From Oscillospiraceae bacterium (GTDB lineage Bacteria > Bacillota > Clostridia > Oscillospirales > CAG-272), in contig SVST01000005.1 of assembly GCA_015064155.1 (NCBI GenBank), forward strand, positions 1 through 64,000: a DNA stretch of 64,000 bases. Reading direction: 5' to 3'. Below, piece after piece: positions 1-8,190 of this stretch. A model generated the notes under the pieces. The model ran no database searches, was not told the DNA's origin, and was given only the letters and a program-made list of their open reading frames with translations. Every line of letters begins with the position of its first letter. Within the stretch, counting starts at the first letter, position 1. The translations under genes and the position numbers were made by a program.

Positions 1-124
1 TGAGTCTTTTTGCGCTCTTGTTACCGGTCTTATGACGGTGAGAGCTGTGGAACATTTTTACCTTGCCGTTTGCGGTAACGGAAAATCTCTTGGCAGAAGC
101 CTTATGTGTTTTGACCTTTCCCAT
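1..124 (-). CDS. rpmI: 50S ribosomal protein L35 (partial, 3' end outside window)
   Basis: Component of the large ribosomal subunit. The visible 41 codons begin MGKVKTHKASAKRF and continue with the Lys/Arg/His-rich pattern and HRHKTGNKS motif typical of L35. The ATG at 124 has AGGAG eight bases upstream. It lies 79 bases downstream of infC on the same strand, the standard infC-rpmI-rplT order, so rplT is expected just beyond the left edge. The C-terminal third is cut off by the window boundary. Confidence 0.95.
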   Translation of the reverse strand, partial: MGKVKTHKASAKRFSVTANGKVKMFHSSHRHKTGNKSAKRL

Positions 125-203
125 TTTCAATACTCCTTTTCTCATGCTCGGCATTTGGATTGTGCCGACCATCGTTTTACTGTTTGTGATTTCGCGTGTC
201 GAA

Positions 204-728
204 TTACTTTGCTTTGACAGGGGAAATAACCATGCTCATGAATCTACCGTCCAAAACCGGCTTCTTGTCGACGCTTCCGAGCTCTGCGCAGGCAGCCTCG
301 AACTTGTCAAGCACCTCTCGTCCGATATTCATGTGGCTCATTTCGCGCCCCTTGAACTTCATCACCACGCGAACCTTGTTTCCGTCGGAAAGAAAACGCA
401 ATGCGTGCTTTACCTTGGTTTCAAAATCGTGCGTGTCGATGCGGCAGGAAAGCTGAATTTCCTTGAGCTCAATGGTTTGCTGCTTCTTCTTGGCTTCCTT
501 TTCGCGCTTATCGCGTTCAAAGCGGAATTTACCGTAGTCCATGATCTTGCATACGGGCGGAGTTGCCTGCGATGCCATCATAACCAGATCCAAGCCTTTG
601 TCATAAGCCAACTCCAATGCCTTGGAAGAGCTCATGATTCCCATGGATTCACCGTCGGCTCCGATCAAACGGACCTCTTTCGCGGTGATCTCCTCGTTGA
701 GCAGGTTTTCTTTGTCTTTTGCGCTAAT
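204..728 (-). CDS. infC: Translation initiation factor IF-3, ATT start codon
   Basis: IF-3 binds the 30S subunit and checks start-codon/initiator-tRNA pairing. The protein (174 aa) has the N-terminal LLNEEITAKEVRLIGADGE-type segment, a Lys-rich linker, and a C-terminal domain with IDTHDFETKVKHALRFL and VVMKFKGREMSH. An ATG/GTG-only start search would truncate it, because the full conserved N-terminus begins at ATT (726-728). That ATT has GGAGGT eight bases upstream and an in-frame TGA two codons before it, and no ATG or GTG lies between that stop and the conserved LIGADG. A near-cognate AUU start is the known autoregulatory feature of infC in other bacteria. The first gene of the infC-rpmI(-rplT) operon. 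Confidence 0.95.
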   Translation of the reverse strand: MSAKDKENLLNEEITAKEVRLIGADGESMGIMSSSKALELAYDKGLDLVMMASQATPPVCKIMDYGKFRFERDKREKEAKKKQQTIELKEIQLSCRIDTHDFETKVKHALRFLSDGNKVRVVMKFKGREMSHMNIGREVLDKFEAACAELGSVDKKPVLDGRFMSMVISPVKAK

Positions 729-746
729 AGTTCAACACCTCCAAGC

Positions 747-812
747 GAAAAAAATACCGTACAAAGACAGACTCTTCGCACGGCTACACCTTTTCCAAGC
801 GTTTGGAAAAAG
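747..812 (-). promoter_or_regulatory. infC leader with attenuator-like hairpins (L20-leader type candidate)
   Basis: The roughly 150-nt leader between the promoter and infC holds two hairpins. The upstream one has a 10-bp stem with loop ACGC (789-812). The second has a 6-bp CCGTGC/GTACGG stem followed directly by TATTTTTTT (747-783), just before the ribosome binding site, so it looks like an intrinsic terminator. In Bacillus the infC-rpmI-rplT leader is attenuated by ribosomal protein L20. The position and terminator fit that model, but I did not match the L20-binding fold itself. Confidence 0.55.
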
Positions 813-882
813 AAATGTATAAACCAACGTCACAACGGGTGCGTAGGTGAGAACCGAACGGTCTGCTTTGTTTTACCCGTAT

Positions 883-911
883 ATTATACACGTCCTCCAC
901 CCGTTTGTCAA
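883..911 (-). promoter_or_regulatory. infC operon promoter
   Basis: A perfect consensus on the minus strand: TTGACA (906-911), 17-bp spacer, TATAAT (883-888). Transcription should start near 876, giving a leader of about 150 nt before the ATT start. Confidence 0.9.
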
Positions 912-1080
912 GGGCTTTTTGAAAAAAAGTTTTTGTTTTTTTCTTTTTTCATCCCGTTTTTTTACTACGACATTGATGTCCATGGAAAAGAAGCACAAAA
1001 AGTACTGCCAAAACATGGCAAAATTCTAACACATAGGTTTTTACACAAAAATTTTTGCCGATTTTCGTCATATTTGATGA

Positions 1081-1109
1081 TTTACAAATCGACGGTTTTG
1101 GTGTATAAT
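1081..1109 (+). promoter_or_regulatory. Promoter of candidate small RNA
   Basis: TTTACA (1081-1086), 17-bp spacer, TATAAT (1104-1109) on the plus strand. No open reading frame with a ribosome binding site follows before the intrinsic terminator near 1224, so it appears to drive a short non-coding transcript. Confidence 0.75.
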
Positions 1110-1115
1110 ATCCCT

Positions 1116-1235
1116 TGCTGATGGGCAATAGCCTGTCAGGTTCCCCCTCTTTGCACACTGCAATCCTGTTTTACGAAATGTCAAGCTTATGACATCGTCG
1201 CGTAAGAACAGTCCCGGTGTGCAATTTTTATTTTT
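1116..1235 (+). ncRNA. Candidate structured small RNA, about 115-120 nt
   Basis: It lies between a consensus promoter and an intrinsic terminator. Predicted folding by eye: hairpin 1 pairs CTGATGGGC with GCCTGTCAG around loop AATA (1118-1139). Hairpin 2 is long, with outer stem TTGCACAC/GTGTGCAA (1151-1158 with 1217-1224), a middle stem CTGTTTTACG with CGTAAGAACAG, and an inner ATGTCA/TGACAT, followed by TTTTTATTTTT. A second promoter for the next gene begins only about 20 bases later, so this is more likely an independent RNA than a leader; a riboswitch that normally terminates is the alternative. I could not match it to SRP RNA, 6S RNA or a riboswitch class. Confidence 0.55.
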
Positions 1236-1255
1236 GGAGAGAAATTCGAAAAAAC

Positions 1256-1284
1256 TTGACTTTTCGTACGGTCTTTGGTATAAT
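1256..1284 (+). promoter_or_regulatory. Promoter of the nucleotidyltransferase gene
   Basis: TTGACT (1256-1261), 17-bp spacer, TATAAT (1279-1284), about 50 bases upstream of the ribosome binding site of the gene starting at 1343. Confidence 0.88.
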
Positions 1285-1342
1285 AGAAGCACAGAAGATC
1301 GTCATCAAGGGATATGCTCCCGTGCTTGGAAAGGAAATGCGT

Positions 1343-2236
1343 ATGGAAACAACACTTGTCATTCTGGCAGCAGGTCTTGGCTCGCGCTTCGGCGGCAACA
1401 AGCAGCTCTCCCACGTCGGTCCCCACGGAGAGATGCTGATGGAGTACTCGATTGCCGATGCAATTGAAGCGGGCTTCACGCAGATCGTATTTATATTGAA
1501 GGAAGAAATGGTGGAAACGGTACGGGAAACCATTGGCAACCGCATCAAGAACCGCGTACGGGTGGACTATGCAATTCAAACGACCGATACCCTCCCCGCT
1601 TGGTACCAAATCCCCGCCGATCGCCAAAAGCCCTTTGGCACGGTGCATGCCGTGCTTGCGGCAAAGGATGTGATCCGGGGTCCCTTTGCAACCGTCAATG
1701 CCGATGATTTCTACGGCAAGAGCGCGTTTGTTCTCATGAAAAAAATGCTGGACGAGCTGAAAAGCAAGTCCGATGCCTGCATGGTTCCCTATATTTTGGG
1801 CAATACCATGAGCGAAAACGGCGGTGTCACGCGCGGCATTTGCGAAATTGAGCGCGGATATCTCGTGCAGGTAGACGAAACGCACGACATTCACTACGAG
1901 GAAGACCACCGCATCGTAGGAGAGCATGGAGGACTTGACCCCCAGGAAGCCGTATCGATGAACATCTGGGGCTTCCACCCCGAGCTGCTCCCCGTGATGG
2001 AGGCATATTTTGAAGCCTTTTTGAGGGGGCTTGCGCCCGACGAGATCAAAGCGGAATGTCTTTTGCCGATTATGGTCAACGACCTTCTCAAGCAGAAAAA
2101 GCTGACCGTAAAGGCAAAGTCTTCGCCCGACCGCTGGTTTGGAATCACCTACCAACCCGACCGCGAAACGGTTGCCGCGGCATTGCAGCTTTTGCACCGC
2201 AAAAAGGTGTATCCCGAGGATCTGTACCAAATATAA
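1343..2236 (+). CDS. NTP-transferase (sugar nucleotidyltransferase-like) protein
   Basis: 297 aa. The N-terminus VILAAGLGSRFGGNKQ is the G-x-G-x-R...K signature of the nucleotidyltransferase superfamily that activates sugars with NTPs. The internal FATVNADDFYG fits the metal-binding aspartate region, and GTVHAVLAAKD the nucleotide-contact region. I chose the ATG at 1343, which has GGAAAGG eight bases upstream; the in-frame ATG at 1337 is too close to that site. The gene is alone between its own promoter and a GC-rich hairpin. The substrate cannot be told from sequence; such proteins often act in cell-surface polysaccharide or cell-wall sugar activation. Confidence 0.8.
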   Translation: METTLVILAAGLGSRFGGNKQLSHVGPHGEMLMEYSIADAIEAGFTQIVFILKEEMVETVRETIGNRIKNRVRVDYAIQTTDTLPAWYQIPADRQKPFGTVHAVLAAKDVIRGPFATVNADDFYGKSAFVLMKKMLDELKSKSDACMVPYILGNTMSENGGVTRGICEIERGYLVQVDETHDIHYEEDHRIVGEHGGLDPQEAVSMNIWGFHPELLPVMEAYFEAFLRGLAPDEIKAECLLPIMVNDLLKQKKLTVKAKSSPDRWFGITYQPDRETVAAALQLLHRKKVYPEDLYQI

Positions 2237-2250
2237 CGTAACAAAAGTCT

Positions 2251-2281
2251 GACGGCGGCACCCCGATGGGATGCCGCCGTC
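2251..2281. terminator. Hairpin between convergent genes
   Basis: Perfect 10-bp stem GACGGCGGCA/TGCCGCCGTC with an 11-base loop, 14 bases after the nucleotidyltransferase stop and 16 bases before the end of the convergent gene. The T tract is weak (TGTTTTG), so termination efficiency is uncertain. Confidence 0.65.
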
Positions 2282-2297
2282 ACTGTTTTGATAACGC

Positions 2298-4220
2298 TCA
2301 ACGCTCCAATGCCACGCAAACGTAGCCCTTGATTTCGGGAAGAGTGACAACCGTACGTCCAGCTTCGATTCGGAAATCAACCGACTCGCGCGACGGGATC
2401 AGATACGCAGTACGATACTCTCCCAAAACCGATGCCTCACAGCCCCCGGGCAGATAGCAGTGCGATTCGATCACGGGTGCCAATCCGCGACGCTCGGGAT
2501 AGGTTGCCTTGACGTGAAGCAACGTATGCTTCCCGTTTGCCGTCAGAGTTGCCCGTGCTGTGGTGGGAATCCCCGTACAAAGCAAGCTCGGCTCACACAA
2601 AAGATCGTCGATACAAGCCTTGACCAGCTCGCGGTGCGCGGCATACGCCGCCTCGTAATATGCCTCGAAAATCCCAAACGAGATGTGACATACCCGTCCG
2701 CTTCTCGCGGCGGCGGTACCCACGCTCTCGGTCTTGGGCGGCAGGTAATAATGTCCGTGGAAGCCGTCCCATTTGCGTTCAAAATGTGCGTCCACCGCGT
2801 ACGCGTAGACGCAATCGGCATCGGGGGCTTGCATTTCGATGCCCGACGCGCTGTACATGGCGTAGGAAAACGCATCGTCCGACAAGCGATAATAGGAAGT
2901 TGCCGCACGCTTTTCTCCGATCACGTCAAATCGCCATTCGGGCAACGCAAAGCGCATTGCCTGCTCGTCCAAGCCGCCAAGCCCCGCCGACAAGACGCTG
3001 CCTCCCTTTTGCAAAAACTCGGTTACCTTTTTTTGCAAGGCAGACGACATTCTCATTCGATCGGGCAAAATCAAAAGCTTATAGCGAGAAAGCTCCATCG
3101 TTTCATTGACAAAATCAAAGCCCACGTGAAGCTCGCCCAGCATACGGGCAATCCCCGTGTATTCGCGCTCTCCGTCACGGAAATAGGTAGAGGAGGTCAA
3201 CGGTACCACGACACCGATGTCGGCAACGTAACGCGCCCCGTCTGTCCATGGCTCCATTGCCATGCACTGCGCGAATACTTTCTCCACGTTGTCATACACC
3301 CGATCGTCCAGCCTGCCCGTAGGCGGCATGTGATCTCCGACCGAATAGCCCATTCCGTTGCTAAGAGCATCCCAAAGATCATTTTCCATCGATGCCAGCG
3401 GCTTCAAGCCGCCAAAATCGCCCCAGTTGTTTTGAAAACGACCCGTCATATACAAGGTGTGATCGTTGATGGTCCTTGCGTATGCCGCGTTCGGTGCAAA
3501 AAAGTCGTATCCCCAACGTCCGCTTGGCAAGCATTCCACCTCAATATGGGAGCTGAACTCCTTCATTCTCCAATAGGGCTGAGAATTGCAGATCAGGTTG
3601 CGGTCACCCACTCTTTTCTTCACACGCTCGCAAAAACGCATCGTGCTTTCATACGAATGACGTGCCACCGCTTCATCATCCAACGGATCCCCACCCTCGG
3701 CGCGAATTGCCTCCAAGCACTCGTTTCCGTAGCAAGGAGCAACGTTGAGCATATCCAAAAAGACACCGTCCACCTCGGGATATTTGGTCAAGAACTCGTC
3801 GATCAGCGCATACTGATAGTCACCGTATCCCGTTTCATAGCAAGGCATCCGAAAAATATGCGATTTGACGCGCTCCTCGGTCAACACCTGACCGTTTCGA
3901 TTGACCTTGCTCCATTCGCGGTGCGTGCGACATGCCTCGTGGTCAAGTCCCGTATTGAAATATGCGGTCACTCCGATCCCCCGTTTATGGCACGCGGTGA
4001 TCAGCTCCCCCATCATGTCGCAAGGAAGCCCGGGATATTTCGTACCGATCGCGGTATCGTAATAGCAAAATCCCAAATTGCACTTTGCAAAAGCGTTGAT
4101 ATACCGAACGTGCGAACGCGCCAATCGTTCGGCAAAGACCTCTGCATCCCAATCTTTCAAAAAATCTTCGATGCCCGGCTGATTATGAAAATCCAAATGA
4201 ATCTCTCGAATCGGCTTCAT
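2298..4220 (-). CDS. Glycoside-hydrolase-like TIM-barrel protein (GHL6-like) with trimerisation-type domain
   Basis: 640 aa with no signal peptide, so probably cytoplasmic. The first ~330 residues look like a TIM barrel of the hypothetical glycosyl hydrolase group often called GHL6: RGIGVTAYFNTGLDHE, EVDGVFLDMLN and NLICNSQPYWRMK are strand-end motifs with conserved acidic residues. Residues ~330-480 resemble the beta-galactosidase trimerisation (GH42-M) fold, including LLILPDRMRMS and FLQKGGSVLSAGLGG. The ATG at 4220 has AAGGAG seven bases upstream and is preferred over an upstream in-frame TTG at 4238. It lies behind the ftsZ terminator and I see no promoter of its own. A sugar-cleaving role is inferred; substrate and catalytic pair are unassigned. 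Confidence 0.65.
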   Translation of the reverse strand: MKPIREIHLDFHNQPGIEDFLKDWDAEVFAERLARSHVRYINAFAKCNLGFCYYDTAIGTKYPGLPCDMMGELITACHKRGIGVTAYFNTGLDHEACRTHREWSKVNRNGQVLTEERVKSHIFRMPCYETGYGDYQYALIDEFLTKYPEVDGVFLDMLNVAPCYGNECLEAIRAEGGDPLDDEAVARHSYESTMRFCERVKKRVGDRNLICNSQPYWRMKEFSSHIEVECLPSGRWGYDFFAPNAAYARTINDHTLYMTGRFQNNWGDFGGLKPLASMENDLWDALSNGMGYSVGDHMPPTGRLDDRVYDNVEKVFAQCMAMEPWTDGARYVADIGVVVPLTSSTYFRDGEREYTGIARMLGELHVGFDFVNETMELSRYKLLILPDRMRMSSALQKKVTEFLQKGGSVLSAGLGGLDEQAMRFALPEWRFDVIGEKRAATSYYRLSDDAFSYAMYSASGIEMQAPDADCVYAYAVDAHFERKWDGFHGHYYLPPKTESVGTAAARSGRVCHISFGIFEAYYEAAYAAHRELVKACIDDLLCEPSLLCTGIPTTARATLTANGKHTLLHVKATYPERRGLAPVIESHCYLPGGCEASVLGEYRTAYLIPSRESVDFRIEAGRTVVTLPEIKGYVCVALER

Positions 4221-4242
4221 AAAACTCTCCTTATCCAATCAC

Positions 4243-4281
4243 CAAAAAAAAGGATACGAACCCAAAATCCGTATCCTTTTC
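4243..4281 (-). terminator. ftsZ terminator
   Basis: AAAAGGATACG stem with its CGTATCCTTTT partner, 10-base loop, followed by a run of T on the minus strand, starting about 20 bases after the ftsZ stop. Confidence 0.85.
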
Positions 4282-4299
4282 TGTTTTCAACAGTCGATA

Positions 4300-5553
4300 T
4301 TATTTCTTGCTGAACATATCCAGCATATCGTCGTCATCGTCAACAACGGGTCTTTGTACGGGTCTTTGTACGGGACGCTGTACGGGTCTTTGTGCAGGCT
4401 GTGCCGCAGGAGCCGCGGGAGCTGCCGCAGGTCTTTGTACAGGTCTTTGTACGGGCTGCTTCGGAGCCATGGGAGCCTCTGCAGCGGGAGCCGCAGCCGC
4501 ATTTCTGCCGAATACCGACTCCTTGGTAGCACCTCTCAGATCACGAGGCGTGTTGTCGTTGGTTTTCTGCTGCTGCTTGCGCTCTGCATCGTCGGGCTTC
4601 TTTTCAAAGCCGGTTGCGATGATGGTAATGCGCATCTCATCCTCAAGCTCGGGATCGAACGCAACACCCCAGATGACGTTTGCATCGGGATCTGCCTCTT
4701 GTGCGATCAAGGTAGAAGCGAAGTCTACGTCCTCCAGGCTAACGTCCTGCGATACGGAAATGCTGATCACGATACCCTTTGCACCCTTGATAGAGGTTTC
4801 GAGCATCGGGCTGGAGATTGCTTCTCTTGCGGCAAGCTCTGCCTTATCCTTACCGGTTGCCGAGCCAACACCCATGTGTGCATAGCCGGCATTTGCCATA
4901 ACGCTGGTAACGTCTGCAAAGTCGAGGTTGATAAACGCGGGAATGGTGATCAACTCGGAAATGCTCTTGACACCGCGACGCAGAACGTCGTCGGCAATGC
5001 CAAACGCATTCATCAAGGAGATCTTGGTATTGGAAATCTGCTTCAGACGCTCGTTGGGAATCACCACCAAAGAGTCAACGTACTGTGCAAGCTCGGCAAT
5101 ACCTGCCTCTGCCTGATCCATTCTTCTCTTTCCCTCAAACATAAAGGGCTTGGTTACGATACCAACGGTCAAAATATCCAACTCACGCGCAACGCGAGCA
5201 ACAACGGGAGCCGCACCCGTACCGGTACCGCCACCCATACCGGCGGTGATGAACACCATATCGGTACCTTCCAGAATTGCGCGGATATCGTCAATCGATT
5301 CCTCTGCGGCACGCGCGCCGATCTGAGGATTTGCACCCGCACCGAAGCCCTTGGTAATCTTCTCACCGATTACGAGCTGGTTGGGAGCCTCGGACTTGCG
5401 GAGCGCCTGACGGTCGGTATTCACCGACACGAAGTCCACGCCGCGGATATTGGTTAAAATCATGCGGTTGACAGCGTTATTTCCGCCGCCTCCGACGCCA
5501 ATAACCTTAATGTTCACGCCACATTCCAGGCTATCATCATGTTCAAAAGTCAT
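4300..5553 (-). CDS. ftsZ: Cell division protein FtsZ
   Basis: 417 aa tubulin-like GTPase that forms the Z ring at midcell. It has [16 protein letters not shown] at the N-terminus, the tubulin signature [10 protein letters not shown], and the T7 loop region [11 protein letters not shown]. The C-terminal linker is an unusual Pro/Gln/Arg/Ala-rich stretch with repeated QRPV units (DNA repeat about 4349-4460), and the tail ends [13 protein letters not shown] rather than the common IPxFLR-type peptide. The start is the ATG at 5553, nine bases after GGAGG; an in-frame ATG at 5562 abuts the ribosome site and is unlikely. Own promoter and terminator; transcribed separately from the dcw genes upstream. 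Confidence 0.97.
   Translation of the reverse strand: MTFEHDDSLECGVNIKVIGVGGGGNNAVNRMILTNIRGVDFVSVNTDRQALRKSEAPNQLVIGEKITKGFGAGANPQIGARAAEESIDDIRAILEGTDMVFITAGMGGGTGTGAAPVVARVARELDILTVGIVTKPFMFEGKRRMDQAEAGIAELAQYVDSLVVIPNERLKQISNTKISLMNAFGIADDVLRRGVKSISELITIPAFINLDFADVTSVMANAGYAHMGVGSATGKDKAELAAREAISSPMLETSIKGAKGIVISISVSQDVSLEDVDFASTLIAQEADPDANVIWGVAFDPELEDEMRITIIATGFEKKPDDAERKQQQKTNDNTPRDLRGATKESVFGRNAAAAPAAEAPMAPKQPVQRPVQRPAAAPAAPAAQPAQRPVQRPVQRPVQRPVVDDDDDMLDMFSKK
4349..4460 (-). repeat. In-frame tandem repeat in the FtsZ linker
   Basis: A 12-base unit reading GTCTTTGTACGG on the plus strand recurs in two blocks and encodes QRPV repeats of the intrinsically disordered FtsZ linker. Units carry silent and missense variation, so this is a coding repeat, likely length-variable between strains. 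Confidence 0.75.
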
Positions 5554-5638
5554 GGTTTTCATCCTCCCGAAATTTTACAATTCATTGAAAATTGCGATCC
5601 GACGCCCAAAATAGGCATCACTTCAATACTCATATAAT

Positions 5639-5667
5639 ATAATACTATTTTTTTTCGCATTTTGCAA
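5639..5667 (-). promoter_or_regulatory. ftsZ promoter
   Basis: On the minus strand TTGCAA (5662-5667), 17-bp spacer, TATTAT (5639-5644), in an AT-rich region. This gives a leader of about 80 nt before the ATG at 5553. Confidence 0.7.
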
Positions 5668-5761
5668 GATGTTTTTTTAATATTTTTGAATAATTTACAA
5701 TTATTTTTTATTTTTTTCGCTGTTTCGGGTATATGGAGAGGATTTTGGATCGCAAAACGAC

Positions 5762-5806
5762 AAAAAAGAAGAAAAGCCGACCGTTTTTCGTCGCGGTCGA
5801 CTTTTC
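5762..5806 (-). terminator. Terminator at the end of the dcw operon
   Basis: AAAAGTCGACCG pairs with CGGTCGGCTTTT around a 9-10 base loop, followed by CTTCTTTTTT on the minus strand, about 25 bases after the ftsQ stop. It separates the dcw transcript from ftsZ. Confidence 0.85.
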
Positions 5807-5830
5807 TTTCTCTTTGACATCACACAAAGG

Positions 5831-6715
5831 TCAGCCCCCCAAAAGGCTTGCGCTTTCGGACAGCGGACGGTAGGTAGGCTTACCCGTATTGGAAACGTCC
5901 ACTACCGCGGGCGATTGGTAATCGTGATTCTTTCGCGACATGATCTCCTCCACCAACGAAAACTTGACCGAAAGGTCACTTACCTTGCCAAGCTGCACGC
6001 GGCACGCGCCCTCCAGAACGTAGGATACGTTATATTTCTTGGAAAAGTCAATCGACGTAACGCGCTCCCAGATTCCCTGCTCGTTCATCTCCTCAAGCAA
6101 CGACGAAATGTATGCCGTGTCGGGAACGTTTTCTGCAAAGCTTGCGGGCTTCCCTTTCTGAAAGCTCGTCACCGTGGGGAGCGTCACCTGCGGAAGCCCC
6201 TCAAGACGGCTGACGTCATCGGTAACGTACAGCAGACAAAGATTTCCGTCCAGCACGTAATAACGACCGTTTGATTGCGTGTACATCACGTTTTCCTTTT
6301 CGATCACGGTCAATTTAATTTTCCCGAATCGGCGCGTAATATGAACGTCTACGATATAGCCGTTGGTTTCCCATGCATAGATCCGTTCCCGAATCGCATC
6401 GTCACTTCCGATCGCAAACAGCTCCTGCCCTACGTAAAGCTCGGCGGCATCCAGAATTTCCTGCTTCTCATACATTCTGCTGCCCGTCACCTCAAGGGAG
6501 GTCACGCGGAACAAGGGAAGAATCAACAGCAACAATGCCGTCAGCACGATACAGCCCATCACGCCGAGCATCGCAATGCGCAACCAACGTAGCATCGGTG
6601 CGTTTGGACGCTTGCGACGACCGTAAGACGATTCCCCCGTACGGTCCTTTCGCGGAGGCGGCGCGGCATTGGGACGAGTTGCCGCATTTGGTGTGTTTTT
6701 CCGTTGCATATTCAT
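5831..6715 (-). CDS. ftsQ: Cell division protein FtsQ/DivIB
   Basis: 294 aa bitopic membrane protein of the divisome that, with FtsL and its partners, controls septal wall synthesis. Residues 1-42 are a basic, Pro/Arg-rich cytoplasmic tail, residues ~45-68 a membrane segment, and ~69-140 a POTRA domain beginning FRVTSLEVTGSRMYEKQEIL. A beta domain follows (~150-270, with VTSIDFSKKYNVSY). It is the last gene of the dcw run, 25 bases after murG, and is followed by a strong terminator. The gene position and POTRA domain make this assignment firm although sequence identity in this family is low. Confidence 0.88.
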   Translation of the reverse strand: MNMQRKNTPNAATRPNAAPPPRKDRTGESSYGRRKRPNAPMLRWLRIAMLGVMGCIVLTALLLLILPLFRVTSLEVTGSRMYEKQEILDAAELYVGQELFAIGSDDAIRERIYAWETNGYIVDVHITRRFGKIKLTVIEKENVMYTQSNGRYYVLDGNLCLLYVTDDVSRLEGLPQVTLPTVTSFQKGKPASFAENVPDTAYISSLLEEMNEQGIWERVTSIDFSKKYNVSYVLEGACRVQLGKVSDLSVKFSLVEEIMSRKNHDYQSPAVVDVSNTGKPTYRPLSESASLLGG

Positions 6716-6740
6716 ATCAAAACCGTCCTCTTCTTTTTTC

Positions 6741-7856
6741 TTATTTTTTCAACAGAGCATTGATTTCAGCCCAAATTCGTTCGTTGACGTTGGGATCCGC
6801 AAAATCGGAAATGGCTTTCTGCATCCTCTTTCGACGGTCGTCTGACGAAAACAAAGACTCTACCGCCGCCTGCAATCCAACCGCTTCCAGCGTCTTTTCC
6901 TCCACCAAGCACGCCGCACCGACGTCCGCCAAGGCTTTTGCATTCTTGTATTGGTGATTATCGGTGACGTTCGGAGATGGAATCAGGATGCACGCTCTTT
7001 TCATAGCAGCAAGCTCGGAGAGCGTCATGGCACCCGCGCGAGAAATCACAACGTCTGCGGCACTCATATAAACGGGCATTCGGTAGATGTAATCTACCAC
7101 ACGACAGTTGCCGTATTGAGAAAGCCCGCGCGCTTCAAACTCCTTTTTGACGGCATCAAAATCACGTTTCCCTGCCGCATGCACGTGCAAAATTTCGGGA
7201 TGCTTTGCACTAAAGGATTCCATCAGCGCAAGAGTTGCGCGGTTGATCGCTTCGGCACCAAGGCTTCCGCCAAAGGACAAAAGCAGCTTCCGCCCCCTTT
7301 GCAAGCCCAACTCCCGACGTGCTTCCTCATAAGAGGTCACCGAAAAGCCCTCTCGCAACGGGTTTCCCACGCAAACCGTTTTTTTCTTGGCACGCAGCCC
7401 CTTCACCGTTTGCGGAAAGTTAACCCAGATACGGTCGACGTGCTTTTGCAAGCACTTCACGGTCAATCCGGGAATCGCGTTGGATTCATGGATTGCTGTG
7501 GGGATCTTCCGATTTGCCGCCGCCTTCATGATCGGCCACGAAGCAAAGCCACCCGTACCGATCACGATATCGGGCTGAAACTCCTCTAAAATTGCCACCG
7601 TTTCACGGGCTTTTGGCGAGGTATACGCCATCCAAACGGCTTTCACGTTGGCAAGCGACAAGGAACGCCGGATTCCCATCGATTGCACGAAATGCAGACG
7701 GTAGCCCTCTCTGGGGATCAGATCTGCCTCCTTTCCCGTGCGGATGCCCACGAACTCAATCACCGCATCGGGGTCATGTCTTCGGATAATCTCGGCAATT
7801 GCAAGTGCGGGATTGATATGCCCCGCGGTACCGCCGCCGGTTAACAAAACGCGCAT
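6741..7856 (-). CDS. murG: UDP-N-acetylglucosamine--lipid II precursor transferase MurG
   Basis: 371 aa GT28-family glycosyltransferase that adds GlcNAc to lipid I on the inner membrane face, making lipid II. It begins MRVLLTGGGTAGHINPALA, the donor-side glycine loop, and has GTGGFASWPIMKAA, HESNAIPGLTVK and LLSFGGSLGAEAINRA in the right order. The start at 7856 overlaps the stop of the upstream small gene by one base (TAATG), so the two are probably translationally coupled. Confidence 0.96.
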   Translation of the reverse strand: MRVLLTGGGTAGHINPALAIAEIIRRHDPDAVIEFVGIRTGKEADLIPREGYRLHFVQSMGIRRSLSLANVKAVWMAYTSPKARETVAILEEFQPDIVIGTGGFASWPIMKAAANRKIPTAIHESNAIPGLTVKCLQKHVDRIWVNFPQTVKGLRAKKKTVCVGNPLREGFSVTSYEEARRELGLQRGRKLLLSFGGSLGAEAINRATLALMESFSAKHPEILHVHAAGKRDFDAVKKEFEARGLSQYGNCRVVDYIYRMPVYMSAADVVISRAGAMTLSELAAMKRACILIPSPNVTDNHQYKNAKALADVGAACLVEEKTLEAVGLQAAVESLFSSDDRRKRMQKAISDFADPNVNERIWAEINALLKK

Positions 7857-8161
7857 TATGCCACCGTCCCCGTTGCAATCGGCAGACGCCAAACGATTGC
7901 GCCGCCCACGAAAAAGGCAACCGTGAGCAACGCGGAAATCGCATACCAACGTCTGTCACCCTGAAAATACGGAAAAAAGCTAAAGATCAAAAAGCTTGCC
8001 GCAGCCAAGCCCGACAGTACGAAAACGCTGTCGATCAGCGCCATCAAAGAAAGCGCGGCAAGTTGGGTTCCGAACAGCCAAAGTACTACCAAAAAAGCGC
8101 AGGAAATCAACCCTGCAAACAGCAGAGTCAAGCGAAAATACCGTGTTCTGCGTTTTTTCAT
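7856..8161 (-). CDS. Small membrane protein inside the dcw cluster, unrecognised
   Basis: 101 aa. It starts with a basic MKKRRTRYFR segment, followed by three hydrophobic stretches (about residues 10-30, 37-58 and 75-95), so three membrane passes are likely. ATG at 8161 has GGAG eight bases upstream. It sits between ftsW and murG and overlaps murG by one base (TAATG). I do not recognise the family. Its place where many dcw clusters carry murD, murC or division accessory genes suggests a role in lipid II synthesis or division, but that is inference only. Confidence 0.7.
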   Translation of the reverse strand: MKKRRTRYFRLTLLFAGLISCAFLVVLWLFGTQLAALSLMALIDSVFVLSGLAAASFLIFSFFPYFQGDRRWYAISALLTVAFFVGGAIVWRLPIATGTVA

Positions 8162-8190
8162 CACGCACTCTCCTTTCAAGCAATCAAAAT

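Noticed and set aside
63-1121. Plus-strand 352-residue open frame across the infC operon region
   Set aside because: It is antisense to infC, crosses two promoters, has no ribosome site, and its composition shows no protein family; infC explains the DNA.
1116-1235. Small SRP RNA or 6S RNA
   Set aside because: The SRP apical GGAA/AGCA motif and the size and central bubble of 6S RNA are not present.
2460-4313. 617-codon plus-strand frame opposite the glycoside-hydrolase-like gene
   Set aside because: Shadow of the minus-strand gene, which has a good start, ribosome site and family motifs.
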